DNA of 18,409 nt from DATDRS01 sp035291605 (GTDB taxonomy: Bacteria; Chloroflexota; Anaerolineae; Anaerolineales; UBA6663), in NCBI GenBank assembly GCA_035291605.1, contig DATDRS010000155.1, forward strand, positions 1 through 18,409, read 5' to 3'. Both the position numbers and the translations under genes were made by a program. Each line of letters opens with the position of its first letter. Position 1 is the first letter of the stretch. The notes below the pieces were generated by a model. It made no database searches and was not told the origin of the DNA. It saw only the letters and a program-made list of their open reading frames with translations. Shown here piece by piece: positions 6,377 through 14,358 of the stretch.

Positions 6377-7351
6377 ATGTCTCTCAAAGAAACCTTTCTC
6401 AAAAACCCCGATCGTCGGTACGTGATGTTCGGCGGCAAAGGCGGGTTGGGCAAGACCACCTTTTCGGCGGCTACGGCCTTCTGGCTCGCCTCAGAGGGGA
6501 AGAAAGTGCTGGTCTTCTCGGTAGACCCGCAGGCCAGCCTCTCCGATATTTTCCAGCGGGATATCTTCGGCAAAGGGGCCGTGCAGATCAAAGAAAACCT
6601 GTGGGCGCAGGAAATTGACGCCGACAGCCACATCAAGGAGTACCAGGGCGAGATCCGCCAGAAAATCCTCGACATGTACGGCTTCGACAAGGTGCCGGAC
6701 GAGATTGAGCAGTACATCCAGGCAGCCAGCGCCGAACCCGCGATGGAGGAGAGCGCGATCTTCGACGCGGTCGTGGACATCGTGGTGAAAGGCGCCTACG
6801 ACTACTACATCTACGACCTGGTGCCGCTGGGCCATGCGCTCTATTACCTGAGCATGGCGAAGGTCTACGACGAGTGGATCAACCGCATCACCAAGCTGCG
6901 CGAGGAGATGCGCGAGTACGAAGAGATGGTCTCGCGGCTCAAGCAAGAGAAGCACACGGAAGAAGACCAGATCCTCACCGAACTGACGTACATCAAAAAC
7001 CGCATCAACGCCTCCAGCCGCATCCTCACCGACCGGGAGAAGACGGCCTTCTTCTTCGTCGTCGTGCCCGAGGAGATGATCATCTTAGATACGCAGAAGG
7101 CGGCCAAGCTGTTCGCCGCCTTCGACGTGCCCATCGCCGGGTACGTGGTGAACCGCATGGTGCCGCGCGAGCTTTTAGAGCAGGATATCCCGCCCTATCT
7201 CAAGAACCGCATTGAGATGCAGGCGAAGTATCTGAACCAGATTAAGCGCGATCTCGACACACAGGTGCAGGCCTATGTGCCCGAACTGGAGCGCGACGTG
7301 ACCGGCCTGCCGATGATCGAGAAACTGGCGGGGATCATGTATGGGGGATAG
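6377..7351 (+). CDS. ArsA/Get3-family ATPase, copy 1
   Basis: 324 residues from the ATG at 6377 (GGAG five bases upstream). Deviant Walker A GGKGGLGKTT at residues 19-28 with the signature Lys21; switch I SVDPQASLSD with the catalytic Asp50; Walker B Asp147 in YDYYIYD. The switch II stretch, DTAPTGHTLRLL in typical members, here reads DLVPLGHALYYL. A charged helical, coiled-coil-like segment (about 168-205) corresponds to the client-binding helical subdomain of Get3. There are no cysteines, so neither the arsenite site of ArsA nor the zinc CxxC of Get3 exists. Proteins of this family are dimeric ATPases that move cargo, such as tail-anchored membrane proteins, or drive ArsB. Here small protein 2 is just upstream. 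Confidence 0.88.
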   Translation: MSLKETFLKNPDRRYVMFGGKGGLGKTTFSAATAFWLASEGKKVLVFSVDPQASLSDIFQRDIFGKGAVQIKENLWAQEIDADSHIKEYQGEIRQKILDMYGFDKVPDEIEQYIQAASAEPAMEESAIFDAVVDIVVKGAYDYYIYDLVPLGHALYYLSMAKVYDEWINRITKLREEMREYEEMVSRLKQEKHTEEDQILTELTYIKNRINASSRILTDREKTAFFFVVVPEEMIILDTQKAAKLFAAFDVPIAGYVVNRMVPRELLEQDIPPYLKNRIEMQAKYLNQIKRDLDTQVQAYVPELERDVTGLPMIEKLAGIMYGG

Positions 7352-7425
7352 CGGAGGGCGCAGGCGACCTTGCTCAAGGGTAAGCAATACGGACTGCGCC
7401 GCTTCGATAGTTAGGAGAGAGACGG

Positions 7426-8562
7426 ATGACTTTTAGATCTCACCCCATTCACTGTATCACGCCGCCGCATATGCTTCGGGAAATTGCGGCGCGAGGCAGC
7501 CCGGCCCAGCGCGAATGGGCCTTGCGGACCCTGGTGGTGTCGGAGCAGCTGCGCGGGCAGCGCCTGGCCTCCTTTGGCGTCGCCGCGCTGGCCGCGCCGG
7601 TCGCGGCCGGCAAGGAACGGGTCGTTTATGATGCGCAGAATGGCTCGACGCTGCCGGGCCGCCAGGCGCGTGGTGAGGGCGATCCTCCGACCGGCGACAA
7701 GGCGGTGGACGAGGCCTACGATGGCGCCGGAGCGACCTATGACCTGTATCAGCAGGCTTACGCGCGCAACTCGATTGACGGGAACGGGCTGCGCATGGAC
7801 TCTACCGTCCATTACCAGAAGGGCTATGACAACGCCTTCTGGAACGGCCAGCAGATGGTGTATGGCGACGGCGACGAAGACCTGCCCGAAGCGGAGCGAC
7901 TGTTCAACCGTTTCACCATCGCCGTGGACATCATCGGGCACGAGCTGACCCATGGGGTCACGCAGTACGAAGCCAAACTGATGTACTTCGACCAGCCGGG
8001 CGCGCTCAACGAGTCCATGTCCGACGTCTTCGGCGCGCTCGTCAAGCAGCGTTTGCTGGGCCAGACGGCGGATCAGGCGGACTGGATCATCGGGCAGGGG
8101 CTGTTCACCGCGCGCGTCCAGGGCCAGGGCATCCGTTCGATGAAAGCGCCGGGGACGGCGTACGACGATCCCGTGCTCGGCAAGGACCCGCAGCCGGCGC
8201 ACATGCGCGATTATAAGAACGTCCCTTACGATAACGGCGGCGTTCACATTAACTCCGGCATTCCCAACCACGGCTTCTACGTCACGGCGCGAGAGATCGG
8301 CGGCTTGGCCTGGGAAAAGGCCGGCCGTATTTGGTACGTCGCGCTGCGCGACAAACTCCAGGTCCGCTCGGATTTTCAGGCGGCGGCGAGCCTGACCTAT
8401 CAGACCGCGGGGGAGCTATTTGGGGCTGGGAGCCGCGAGCAGCAGGCCGTCCGCACCGGCTGGGCGGCAGTGGGCTTGAACGTCGAAGCGCCCCAGCCGC
8501 AGCCGGAGGGATGCCTGCCGGCCCTCCTGCGGCTCCTGAGCCTGTCGCCTCGAAGAGGCTAG
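7426..8562 (+). CDS. M4-family metalloprotease, protealysin-like
   Basis: 378 residues. Zinc site HELTH at 172-176, third ligand Glu196 in ALNESMSD exactly 24 residues after His172 as in thermolysin, and catalytic His274 in DNGGVHINSGIPNHGFY. There is no signal peptide; instead a short N-terminal propeptide of about 50 residues with HCITPPHML, the Pro-Pro motif typical of protealysin precursors, whose propeptide inhibits the enzyme until removed. Secretion, if any, would be by a non-Sec route. AGGAG lies eight bases before the ATG. The next gene encodes an emfourin-like inhibitor, the partner expected for this protease type. The C-terminal tail after the M4 domain (PQPEGCLPALLRLLSLS) is unusual. 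Confidence 0.94.
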   Translation: MTFRSHPIHCITPPHMLREIAARGSPAQREWALRTLVVSEQLRGQRLASFGVAALAAPVAAGKERVVYDAQNGSTLPGRQARGEGDPPTGDKAVDEAYDGAGATYDLYQQAYARNSIDGNGLRMDSTVHYQKGYDNAFWNGQQMVYGDGDEDLPEAERLFNRFTIAVDIIGHELTHGVTQYEAKLMYFDQPGALNESMSDVFGALVKQRLLGQTADQADWIIGQGLFTARVQGQGIRSMKAPGTAYDDPVLGKDPQPAHMRDYKNVPYDNGGVHINSGIPNHGFYVTAREIGGLAWEKAGRIWYVALRDKLQVRSDFQAAASLTYQTAGELFGAGSREQQAVRTGWAAVGLNVEAPQPQPEGCLPALLRLLSLSPRRG

Positions 8563-8585
8563 TGGAGGCAGCCAGGTACACGCCC

Positions 8586-8894
8586 ATGCGGATTCAATTC
8601 GAGCGCAGCGGCGGCTTCGCCGGGATGCGCCTGACCGCGACGATTGACACGGACGCGCTCGCGCCGGACGAGGCGCGCGAGCTGCAGGCGCTGATCGAGG
8701 CGGCGCAGTTCTTCGACCTCCCGGCCGTCATCACCGCCACCACGCCGGGCGCAGACCAGTTTCAATACCGGCTGAACGTAGAAACCGCTGAGCGCCGGCA
8801 TACGGTCGAGGTCGGGGATGCAGCCGCGCCAGACACGCTCCAGCCGTTGCTCCGCAAGTTGACCACGCTCGCCCGTTCGGCGCGAGGCGCGTAA
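8586..8894 (+). CDS. Emfourin-like protealysin inhibitor
   Basis: 102 residues beginning MRIQFERSGGFAGM, the N-terminal signature of the emfourin (M4in) family, small proteins that bind and inhibit protealysin-type M4 proteases and are encoded beside them. A Leu/Ala helix (EARELQALIEAAQFFDLP) and the strands YRLNVETAERRHTVEVGD follow, as expected for the fold. The ATG at 8586 is preferred from the conserved N-terminus, although GGAGG (8564-8568) is 17 bases away. A GTG at 8562 sharing the last base of the protease stop codon would add eight residues. Gene order protease-inhibitor matches the described bicistronic arrangement. It probably protects the cytoplasm from the unsecreted protease. 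Confidence 0.85.
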   Translation: MRIQFERSGGFAGMRLTATIDTDALAPDEARELQALIEAAQFFDLPAVITATTPGADQFQYRLNVETAERRHTVEVGDAAAPDTLQPLLRKLTTLARSARGA

Positions 8895-8926
8895 AGTGAC
8901 TATCCATAGCTCACGACCACGCGCAT

Positions 8927-9002
8927 CCCCTTCGACCTTGCTCAGGGCAGGCTTCGACTCTGCGCCGCGCGCCCTGAGCGGAGCAAAGCGTCGTCGAAGG
9001 GG
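8927..9002. repeat. Large nested inverted repeat (REP-like)
   Basis: Outer arms CCCCTTCGAC (8927-8936) and GTCGAAGGGG (8993-9002) and inner arms GCTCAGGGC (8940-8948) and GCCCTGAGC (8971-8979) are exact inverses. Variants of this TTCGAC/CTCAGGGC repeat occur between genes in many bacterial genomes. It separates the protease-inhibitor pair from ArsA-2 and may act as a transcription barrier or be a mobile REP-type element. It lacks a T-run. Confidence 0.75.
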
Positions 9003-9082
9003 CGCGGCACTTCCCCGTCGAGCGGGACGAGACGGCGCTCGGGAGGCTTGCGTAACAACCTCTCAGAGATGAAAGGCTGACG

Positions 9083-10063
9083 ATGACTCACATCCAGACT
9101 TCGATGCCTCAGTACCTTCAGACGCACCCAGATCTCAGATTCATTTTCTTCGGCGGCAAGGGCGGGGTGGGCAAAACCGTCTCGGCAGGCGTGACGGCGC
9201 AATGGCTGGCCGGGCAGGGCAAACGCACGCTCCTCGCCTCCACCAACCCGGTGCACAGCCTGTCGGGCCTGCTGGGGCAGGATGTATTCGGGAAGCATAC
9301 GCCCGTGAACGGCGCGCCGAACCTGTGGGCCTACGAAATTGACACCAAAGACACCATCGAGCGCAGCAAAGTGGAAATCCGCGAAAAAATCCAGTGGTTT
9401 CTCAAGTTTGCGGATATCTCCACCAAGGCTGACGCCTTCGTCGAATCGGCGACGATGAACCCGGCCTTCGAGGAGTCGGCCATGTTCGAGAACATGATTG
9501 ATCTGATGTTCAAGGCCGAATATGACGCGTACGTGTTTGACACCGCGCCGACGGCTAACGCCCGCCGCTTGCTGGGGATGTCCAAAGTCTACTCGCTCTG
9601 GGTCAACAAGATGCTCAAGAGCCGCGAGGAGGCGCGCACTCTGCGTGAGCTGCTCTCGTTCACCAAGAAAAAAGAAGCTGATCCTTTGATGGATTATCTG
9701 CTTTCCTTCCGCGACCGGATGTCGCACGCCCGCGAGCTGCTCACCAACCCCGCGCAGACGGCTTTTTTCTTCGTCACCCTGCCGGAGGCGCTGCCCATCG
9801 CCGTCATCACCCGCTTCATCGGCTGGTTCCACGAGTTCGGCATCCCGGTGGGGGGGGTGGTGGTCAATATGCTGATTGACAAGGCGCAGGTCAAGCCGGA
9901 CTCGCCCGAATTTGTCCGCAACCGCGTGGCGATGCAAGATCGCTACATGGACGACATCTGGCAGAAGTTCGACGGGATGGTGCGGGCGACCGTGCCGCTG
10001 TACGAGACTGAGGTGCGCGGCGTGGTCTCGATGGCCCGCATGGGGGAGGCGCTGTTTGCGTGA
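9083..10063 (+). CDS. ArsA/Get3-family ATPase, copy 2
   Basis: 326 residues; AAAGG six bases before the ATG. Walker A GGKGGVGKTV at residues 24-33 keeps the signature Lys26 and GKT. Switch I reads STNPVHSLSG, so the catalytic Asp is Asn55 and the second Asp is Gly62. The Walker B/switch II stretch FDTAPTANARRLL (Asp153) is close to the family consensus. This is the reverse of copy 1, which keeps switch I and has lost switch II. The helical subdomain contains SFTKKKEADPLMDYLLSF. No cysteines, hence no arsenite or zinc site. It is followed by small protein 3, mirroring small protein 2 beside copy 1. A heterodimer of the two copies is inferred. Confidence 0.88.
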   Translation: MTHIQTSMPQYLQTHPDLRFIFFGGKGGVGKTVSAGVTAQWLAGQGKRTLLASTNPVHSLSGLLGQDVFGKHTPVNGAPNLWAYEIDTKDTIERSKVEIREKIQWFLKFADISTKADAFVESATMNPAFEESAMFENMIDLMFKAEYDAYVFDTAPTANARRLLGMSKVYSLWVNKMLKSREEARTLRELLSFTKKKEADPLMDYLLSFRDRMSHARELLTNPAQTAFFFVTLPEALPIAVITRFIGWFHEFGIPVGGVVVNMLIDKAQVKPDSPEFVRNRVAMQDRYMDDIWQKFDGMVRATVPLYETEVRGVVSMARMGEALFA

Positions 10064-10066
10064 TCG

Positions 10067-10112
10067 GTGATGCGTGAAGGCGTCATTGACGGATCACGTG
10101 TCACGCCTCACT
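10067..10112. repeat. Degenerate word element with inverted repeat (GTGATGCGTGA theme)
   Basis: GTGATGCGTGA (10067-10077) pairs with TCACGCCTCAC (10101-10111) at 10 of 11 bases. TCACGTGTCACGC (10094-10106) is identical to 4866-4878, and TCACGCCTCAC recurs inverted inside leuS at 12145-12155. It lies between ArsA-2 and small protein 3. Confidence 0.6.
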
Positions 10113-10118
10113 GCTCAA

Positions 10119-10382
10119 ATGCCATCCGTCATCGAGCGAATCAACCGCACCCTGGCCGAAATCCTGTACGGCCTCGCGCTCCACGATCAGGTGCGCACTC
10201 TGGCCCGCCAGCGGGGAAGCCTCGAGCATTTGTTCGTGCTGATCAGTTTCGGCGATCTGCTGGGCGTGCCTGTCCTGCCGCCCTATTACAGCCTGCGCCT
10301 GCTGCCGTTCGTCGTCCCGCTCATCAACAACTGGCGGCGGCGGATGCTGCGGGAGCGGGATATGCTGGACGCGATGTTTTAG
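10119..10382 (+). CDS. Small ArsA-associated protein 3 (paralog family)
   Basis: 87 residues from the ATG at 10119 (MPSVIERINRTLAEIL). This start is preferred because the in-frame extension to 10074 would translate the word element; neither start has a good SD. The protein matches the other two along its length: ILYGLALHDQ, GSLEHLFVLISFGDLLG, VPVLPPYYSLRLLPFVVP, then NNWRRRMLRERDMLDAMF. The DNA of the core is clearly diverged from copies 1 and 2. It follows ArsA-2 by 55 bases, so each ATPase has its own small partner. No Cys. Function unknown. Confidence 0.75.
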   Translation: MPSVIERINRTLAEILYGLALHDQVRTLARQRGSLEHLFVLISFGDLLGVPVLPPYYSLRLLPFVVPLINNWRRRMLRERDMLDAMF

Positions 10383-10419
10383 GTCAACGCATGGAGCGGA
10401 TCATCAACGGAGAGCAAGT

Positions 10420-11388
10420 ATGCGAGCCATTCGTGTGCATCAGTATGGCGGCCTCGAGGCTTTGAAACTGGAGCACCTCCCCGCGCCCGAACCCGGCCCA
10501 GGTGAGGCGCGCGTGAAGGTCGAGGCCATCGGCGTCAACTTTATTGACATCTATTTTCGGACGGGCCAGTACAAGGGGGCGCTGCCGCTCACGTTGGGCC
10601 AGGAAGCAGCAGGCGCTGTGGACGCCGTAGGGCCGGGCGTGACCGAGGTGAAGCCGGGAGACCGCGTGGCCTATGCGTCGGTACCAGGGGCGTATGCGGA
10701 ATATGCCGTTGCTCCAGCATGGAGACTGATTCCCGTACCGGCCGAGGTGGATGCGCAACGCGCTGCCGCCGTGATGATCCAGGGGATGACGGCGCACTAC
10801 CTGACTCACAGCACCTACCCGCTGAAGCCGGGAGAAACGGCGCTGGTGCACGCGGCCGGAGGCGGCACAGGGCAACTGCTGACCCAGATCGCCAAACGCC
10901 TGGGCGCGCGCGTCATCGCGACGGCTTCGACCGAAGAGAAGGCGCAGCGCGCGCGCGAATCCGGCGCGGACGAGGTCATCCTCTACACGCAAGCCGATTT
11001 CGAAGTGGAGGTCAAGCGCCTGACGAATGGCGCGGGGGTGGACGTGGTCTACGACTCGGTCGGCAAGACGACCTTTGACAAGAGCCTGAACTGCCTGCGG
11101 CGGCGCGGTTACATGGTGCTCTACGGCCAATCGTCCGGCGCGGTGCCGCCGATGGACCCGCAGACGCTGAACGCCAAAGGCTCGCTCTACCTCACGCGCC
11201 CCACGCTGGGGCACTACACCGCCGACCGCGCCGAGTTGCGGCAGAGGGCGAACGATATTCTCCAGTGGACGAAGTCCGGGGACCTGCGCGTGCGGATTGA
11301 CAAGACCTTCCCGCTCGCCGACGCCGCCGAGGCGCATCGCTATCTTGGAGATCGGCAGACGAAAGGGAAGGTGCTGTTGTTGCCCTGA
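10420..11388 (+). CDS. qor: NAD(P)H:quinone oxidoreductase (zinc-independent MDR family)
   Basis: 322 residues, the usual length of QOR-type medium-chain dehydrogenase/reductases. An N-terminal GroES-like domain (EAIGVNFIDIYFRTGQY, LTLGQEAAGAV, VKPGDRVAY) precedes a Rossmann domain with AAGGGTGQLLTQIAKRLGA as the dinucleotide loop, then VDVVYDSVGKTTF and a C-terminal AAEAHRYLGDRQTKGKVLL. The zinc ligands of alcohol dehydrogenases are absent, which fits one- or two-electron reduction of quinones with NADPH. GGAGAG lies five bases before the ATG. It is 37 bases after small protein 3 and could be the last gene of that transcript; a functional link is not shown. Confidence 0.92.
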   Translation: MRAIRVHQYGGLEALKLEHLPAPEPGPGEARVKVEAIGVNFIDIYFRTGQYKGALPLTLGQEAAGAVDAVGPGVTEVKPGDRVAYASVPGAYAEYAVAPAWRLIPVPAEVDAQRAAAVMIQGMTAHYLTHSTYPLKPGETALVHAAGGGTGQLLTQIAKRLGARVIATASTEEKAQRARESGADEVILYTQADFEVEVKRLTNGAGVDVVYDSVGKTTFDKSLNCLRRRGYMVLYGQSSGAVPPMDPQTLNAKGSLYLTRPTLGHYTADRAELRQRANDILQWTKSGDLRVRIDKTFPLADAAEAHRYLGDRQTKGKVLLLP

Positions 11389-11590
11389 TGGGTGTTACTT
11401 CTTGTCCGCCAGACTCAGTGCAGTGGTCGTCGGGCGCTGTGTCCCTAATAACGGTATCCCTTCTGCCCGCCGACCACCATCGGCGGAAGTCCGATTTTTC
11501 TGTAGGAGATGGGCTGAAGCTATTGTCAGTGTTTATCTGACAGCGGCAGTCGAGTGTATGCCCGGAAGGGTCAGGCGCCGAATGGAAATA
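11389..11590. other. Structured intergenic stretch after qor
   Basis: GTGGTCGTCGGGC (11423-11435) and GCCCGCCGACCAC (11465-11477) form a long-range stem with one mismatch and a 29-base loop. It is followed directly by the small terminator-like hairpin listed separately, and by a 6-bp dyad TGTCAG/CTGACA at 11524-11529 and 11537-11542. No coding signal is seen. It could be an untranslated tail or a small RNA; nothing decides between these. Confidence 0.4.
11479..11499 (+). terminator. Possible intrinsic terminator after qor
   Basis: ATCGG, seven-base loop, CCGAT, running into five Ts. The stem is only five pairs, so it is weak alone; the long stem at 11423-11477 just before may assist. Confidence 0.45.
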
Positions 11591-11625
11591 AAGGCGCCGG
11601 GCGTCTGATAGATGCCCGGCGCTTT
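11591..11625. terminator. Bidirectional terminator between convergent qor and leuS
   Basis: GCGCCGGGC (11594-11602) and GCCCGGCGC (11614-11622) are exact inverses around an 11-base loop, extended by AAG/TTT. TTT follows on the plus strand, and CTTTATTT follows on the minus strand, downstream of the leuS stop. It fits termination of both convergent genes. Confidence 0.7.
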
Positions 11626-11652
11626 GCCTGATCTGTTGCCTATCCGTTGCCA

Positions 11653-14340
11653 CTACACCACGATATTCACCAGCCTCCCCGGCACGTACAGCACCTTCTT
11701 CGGCTCCTTCCCGTCCATGTTCCGCCTGGCGCCCTCGGTCGCCAGCGCCTTTTGCTTGGCTTCGGCTTCGGTGATGGCGGCGGGCGCGTCGAAGCGGTCG
11801 CGTACTTTGCCGTTCACCTGCACAACTATTGTGAGCATCTCCTCGGCGGCAATAGCCGGGTCCCACGCGGGCCATACTTGCTGATGGATGGAATAGGGTT
11901 GGCCGCGCTGCGCCCACAGTTCCTCGGCGATGTGCGGCGTCACCGGGGCCATCAGCAGCAGCATGGTCTTGACCGCCTCATCCCACGCAGGTGTGTCCCG
12001 GGTCATCTCGCGATACTTGTACAGCGCGTTCGTCATCTCCATGAGCGCGGAGACGATGGTATTAAACTCAAACTGCTCAAAGTCCTCCGCCACCCGCGCG
12101 ATCGTCTGATGGGTGATACGGCGCAACGCGCGTCCTTCGGCCTCGTGAGGCGTGATGCCTGATGGATGCGTGGGCTTTGGCTTTCCGCCTTCGGCCTTCC
12201 GTCTTCCGTCCTTCCCGGCAATCGCCCACACCCGGTTCAGCCACCGCACCACGCCCTGAATGTTCTTCGTGCTCCACGGCCCGCCCTCCGACCACTGGTA
12301 TCCGAACATCAAGTAGGCGCGCACGGTGTCCGCGCCGTAGAGTTTCACCTGCTCGTCAGGGTCAACCACATTCCCGCGGCTCTTGCTCATGCGCTGGCCG
12401 TCCGGCCCCAGGATTTGCCCCTGGTTCCGCAGCCGCATCATCGGCTCGTGGCCCTCGGCGATGCCCATGTCGCGCAGCGCCTTGTGGAAGAAGCGCGTAT
12501 AGATCAGGTGCATGGTCGCGTGCTCTGCGCCGCCAGTGTACGTGTCCACCGGCATCCAGTAGTTGTACTCCTCCGGATCAAACGGCCCCAGGTCGTAGTG
12601 CGGGCTCAGGTAACGCAGGTGATACCACGACGAGCACATGAAGGTATCCATCGTATCGGTGTCGCGCAGCGCGGGCTTACCGCACTCTGGGCAGGTGGTG
12701 TGCGCCCAGGTGGGATGCAGTTTCAGCGGACTCTGGCCGGTGGGCAGCCACTCGACATCCTCGGGCAACATCACCGGCAGTCGCTCGTCCGGCACGGGAA
12801 CCATCCCGTGTTCGGGGCAGTAGACAATCGGGATTGGCGCACCCCAGTAACGCTGGCGGGAGATCAGCCAGTCGCGCAGGCGGTACGTCACCGCGCTTTT
12901 GCCGATGCCCTTCTGCTCCAGCCACCGGATGACCTTGCTCACACCCTCCGGCACGGGCGTCCCGTCGAACTCGCCGGAATTCACCATCTGGCCCGGCCCT
13001 GAATACGCCTGCTTCAACGGCTGCCCATCCCAATCGGGCGGGGCAATGACGACCGGGATCGGCAAACTGTATTTTGTCGCAAATGCAAAGTCGCGCGCGT
13101 CGTGCGCTGGGACGGCCATGATCGCGCCCGTGCCATACGTCATCAGCACATAGTCTGCGATCCAGATCGGGGTGCGCGCATTGTTCACCGGGTTGATTGC
13201 GTACGCGCCGACGAATACGCCCGTCTTCTCCTTTTCGATGGACTCGCGGTCAATATCCGTCATGCGCGTCGTCTGCGCCACGTACGCCTCGACCTCGGCC
13301 TTGCAGTCGGGCGTCGTCAGTTTCTGGACCAACGGATGCTCCGGGGCCAGCACCATGAACGTCGCGCCCCACAGCGTGTCGGGCCGGGTGGTGAATACGG
13401 CGATGGGGTCGCCCATCTCAGTCCTGAACGTCACCTCCGCGCCCTCACTGCGTCCGATCCAGTTGGCCTGCATCTCGCGCACGCGCTCCGGCCAGTCAAT
13501 CCCGTCGAACCGCAGCAGTTCTTCGGCGTACTTCGTCGTGCGGAAATACCACTGCTCCAGGTTCTTCTTGATCACGGGCGTCCCGCACCGCTCGCAGTGG
13601 CGGTCTTCGCCCCACACCTGCTCCCGCGCCAGCGTCGTCTGGCAGTTCGGGCACCAGTCTACCGGCGACATCTTCTTGTACGCCAGTCCGTGCTTGAACA
13701 ACTGGCTGAAGAACCACTGCGTCCACCGATAATATTCGGGATCAGCCGACACCGCCTCGCGCCCCCAGTCCCACATGGCGCCCATCGAGCGCAGCTGCTT
13801 GCGCATGTTGACGATGTTCTTGTACGTCCACTTCTTCGGATGGATGCCGCGCTCGATCGCCGCGTTCTCGGCCGGCAGGCCGAAGGCGTCGAACCCGATG
13901 GGGAACATCACATTAAATCCGCGCATCCGCATCCAGCGCGCGCGCGCGTCCGAAGGCGCCATCGCGTACCAGTGGCCGATGTGCAGATTGCCGCTGGTGT
14001 ACGGCAGCATCGTCAGCGCGTAGAACTTCTTCCGGTTCGGGTCAACGACCGCCCGATACAGCTGATCGGCTTCCCACTTCTTCTGCCACTTCGGCTCGAT
14101 CTTCTTCGGGTCGTATTTTCCGACGCGCTGGCGCGCCAGCATACCCGGTTGTTTGACGGCCTTCACCAGGCCTCGGGTTGCGCCTTTCGTGGCCCTGCGC
14201 GTCGTGGCGATTTTAGTCGTCCTCGCAGTCCTGGCTTTAGCTGTGATCTTGCTCTTGCCTTTCGGCGCAGCCTTCGGGCGGCCACCCCGGGTCGCCTTTG
14301 CAGCCGCGCCGCTCTTCCTGACCGATTTCTTAGCAGCCAT
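11653..14340 (-). CDS. leuS: Leucyl-tRNA synthetase
   Basis: 895 residues, class Ia synthetase that charges tRNA-Leu. HIGH motif at 120-123 (GNLHIGHW), a zinc module with CPNC and CERCG, the editing domain with TTRPDTLWGATF and YGTGAIMAVPAHD, the KMSKS loop as RMSKSRGN (about 650), and a C-terminal PKKVLYVPGRLVNIVV. Two oddities: an N-terminal tail of about 75 residues made almost only of Lys, Arg, Ala, Thr and Gly, resembling histone-H1-like tails, and a low-complexity insert at about 710-734 encoded by a word element. GGAG lies eight bases before the ATG. Expression is controlled by the upstream leucine T-box, and a 49-residue ORF intervenes between leader and gene. Confidence 0.96.
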   Translation of the reverse strand: MAAKKSVRKSGAAAKATRGGRPKAAPKGKSKITAKARTARTTKIATTRRATKGATRGLVKAVKQPGMLARQRVGKYDPKKIEPKWQKKWEADQLYRAVVDPNRKKFYALTMLPYTSGNLHIGHWYAMAPSDARARWMRMRGFNVMFPIGFDAFGLPAENAAIERGIHPKKWTYKNIVNMRKQLRSMGAMWDWGREAVSADPEYYRWTQWFFSQLFKHGLAYKKMSPVDWCPNCQTTLAREQVWGEDRHCERCGTPVIKKNLEQWYFRTTKYAEELLRFDGIDWPERVREMQANWIGRSEGAEVTFRTEMGDPIAVFTTRPDTLWGATFMVLAPEHPLVQKLTTPDCKAEVEAYVAQTTRMTDIDRESIEKEKTGVFVGAYAINPVNNARTPIWIADYVLMTYGTGAIMAVPAHDARDFAFATKYSLPIPVVIAPPDWDGQPLKQAYSGPGQMVNSGEFDGTPVPEGVSKVIRWLEQKGIGKSAVTYRLRDWLISRQRYWGAPIPIVYCPEHGMVPVPDERLPVMLPEDVEWLPTGQSPLKLHPTWAHTTCPECGKPALRDTDTMDTFMCSSWYHLRYLSPHYDLGPFDPEEYNYWMPVDTYTGGAEHATMHLIYTRFFHKALRDMGIAEGHEPMMRLRNQGQILGPDGQRMSKSRGNVVDPDEQVKLYGADTVRAYLMFGYQWSEGGPWSTKNIQGVVRWLNRVWAIAGKDGRRKAEGGKPKPTHPSGITPHEAEGRALRRITHQTIARVAEDFEQFEFNTIVSALMEMTNALYKYREMTRDTPAWDEAVKTMLLLMAPVTPHIAEELWAQRGQPYSIHQQVWPAWDPAIAAEEMLTIVVQVNGKVRDRFDAPAAITEAEAKQKALATEGARRNMDGKEPKKVLYVPGRLVNIVV
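12141..12212. repeat. Word element embedded in frame within leuS
   Basis: On the coding (minus) strand this 72-base segment starts with near-repeats of GACGGAA/GGCGGAAAG and ends with CATCAGGCATCACGCCTCACG. The 11-mer TCACGCCTCAC is identical to 10101-10111. It adds about 24 codons (RRKAEGGKPK..., ...ITPHEAEG) at a point where other LeuRS proteins have a variable loop between the helix ending RVW and ALRR..HQTI. Length 72 keeps the frame. Confidence 0.6.
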
Positions 14341-14358
14341 GATCGTTACTCCATAGGG

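Noticed and set aside
8942..9937. 331-codon minus-strand frame opposite ArsA-2
   Set aside because: The plus strand codes an unmistakable ATPase with an SD; the antisense product has no recognisable motif and would start within the ATPase gene.
6377..10063. Arsenic-resistance operon
   Set aside because: No arsB, arsC, arsR or arsD is present, and neither ATPase has any cysteine to bind arsenite.
10074..10118. Upstream in-frame ATG for small protein 3
   Set aside because: The extra 15 codons translate the word element and have no match in the other two copies.
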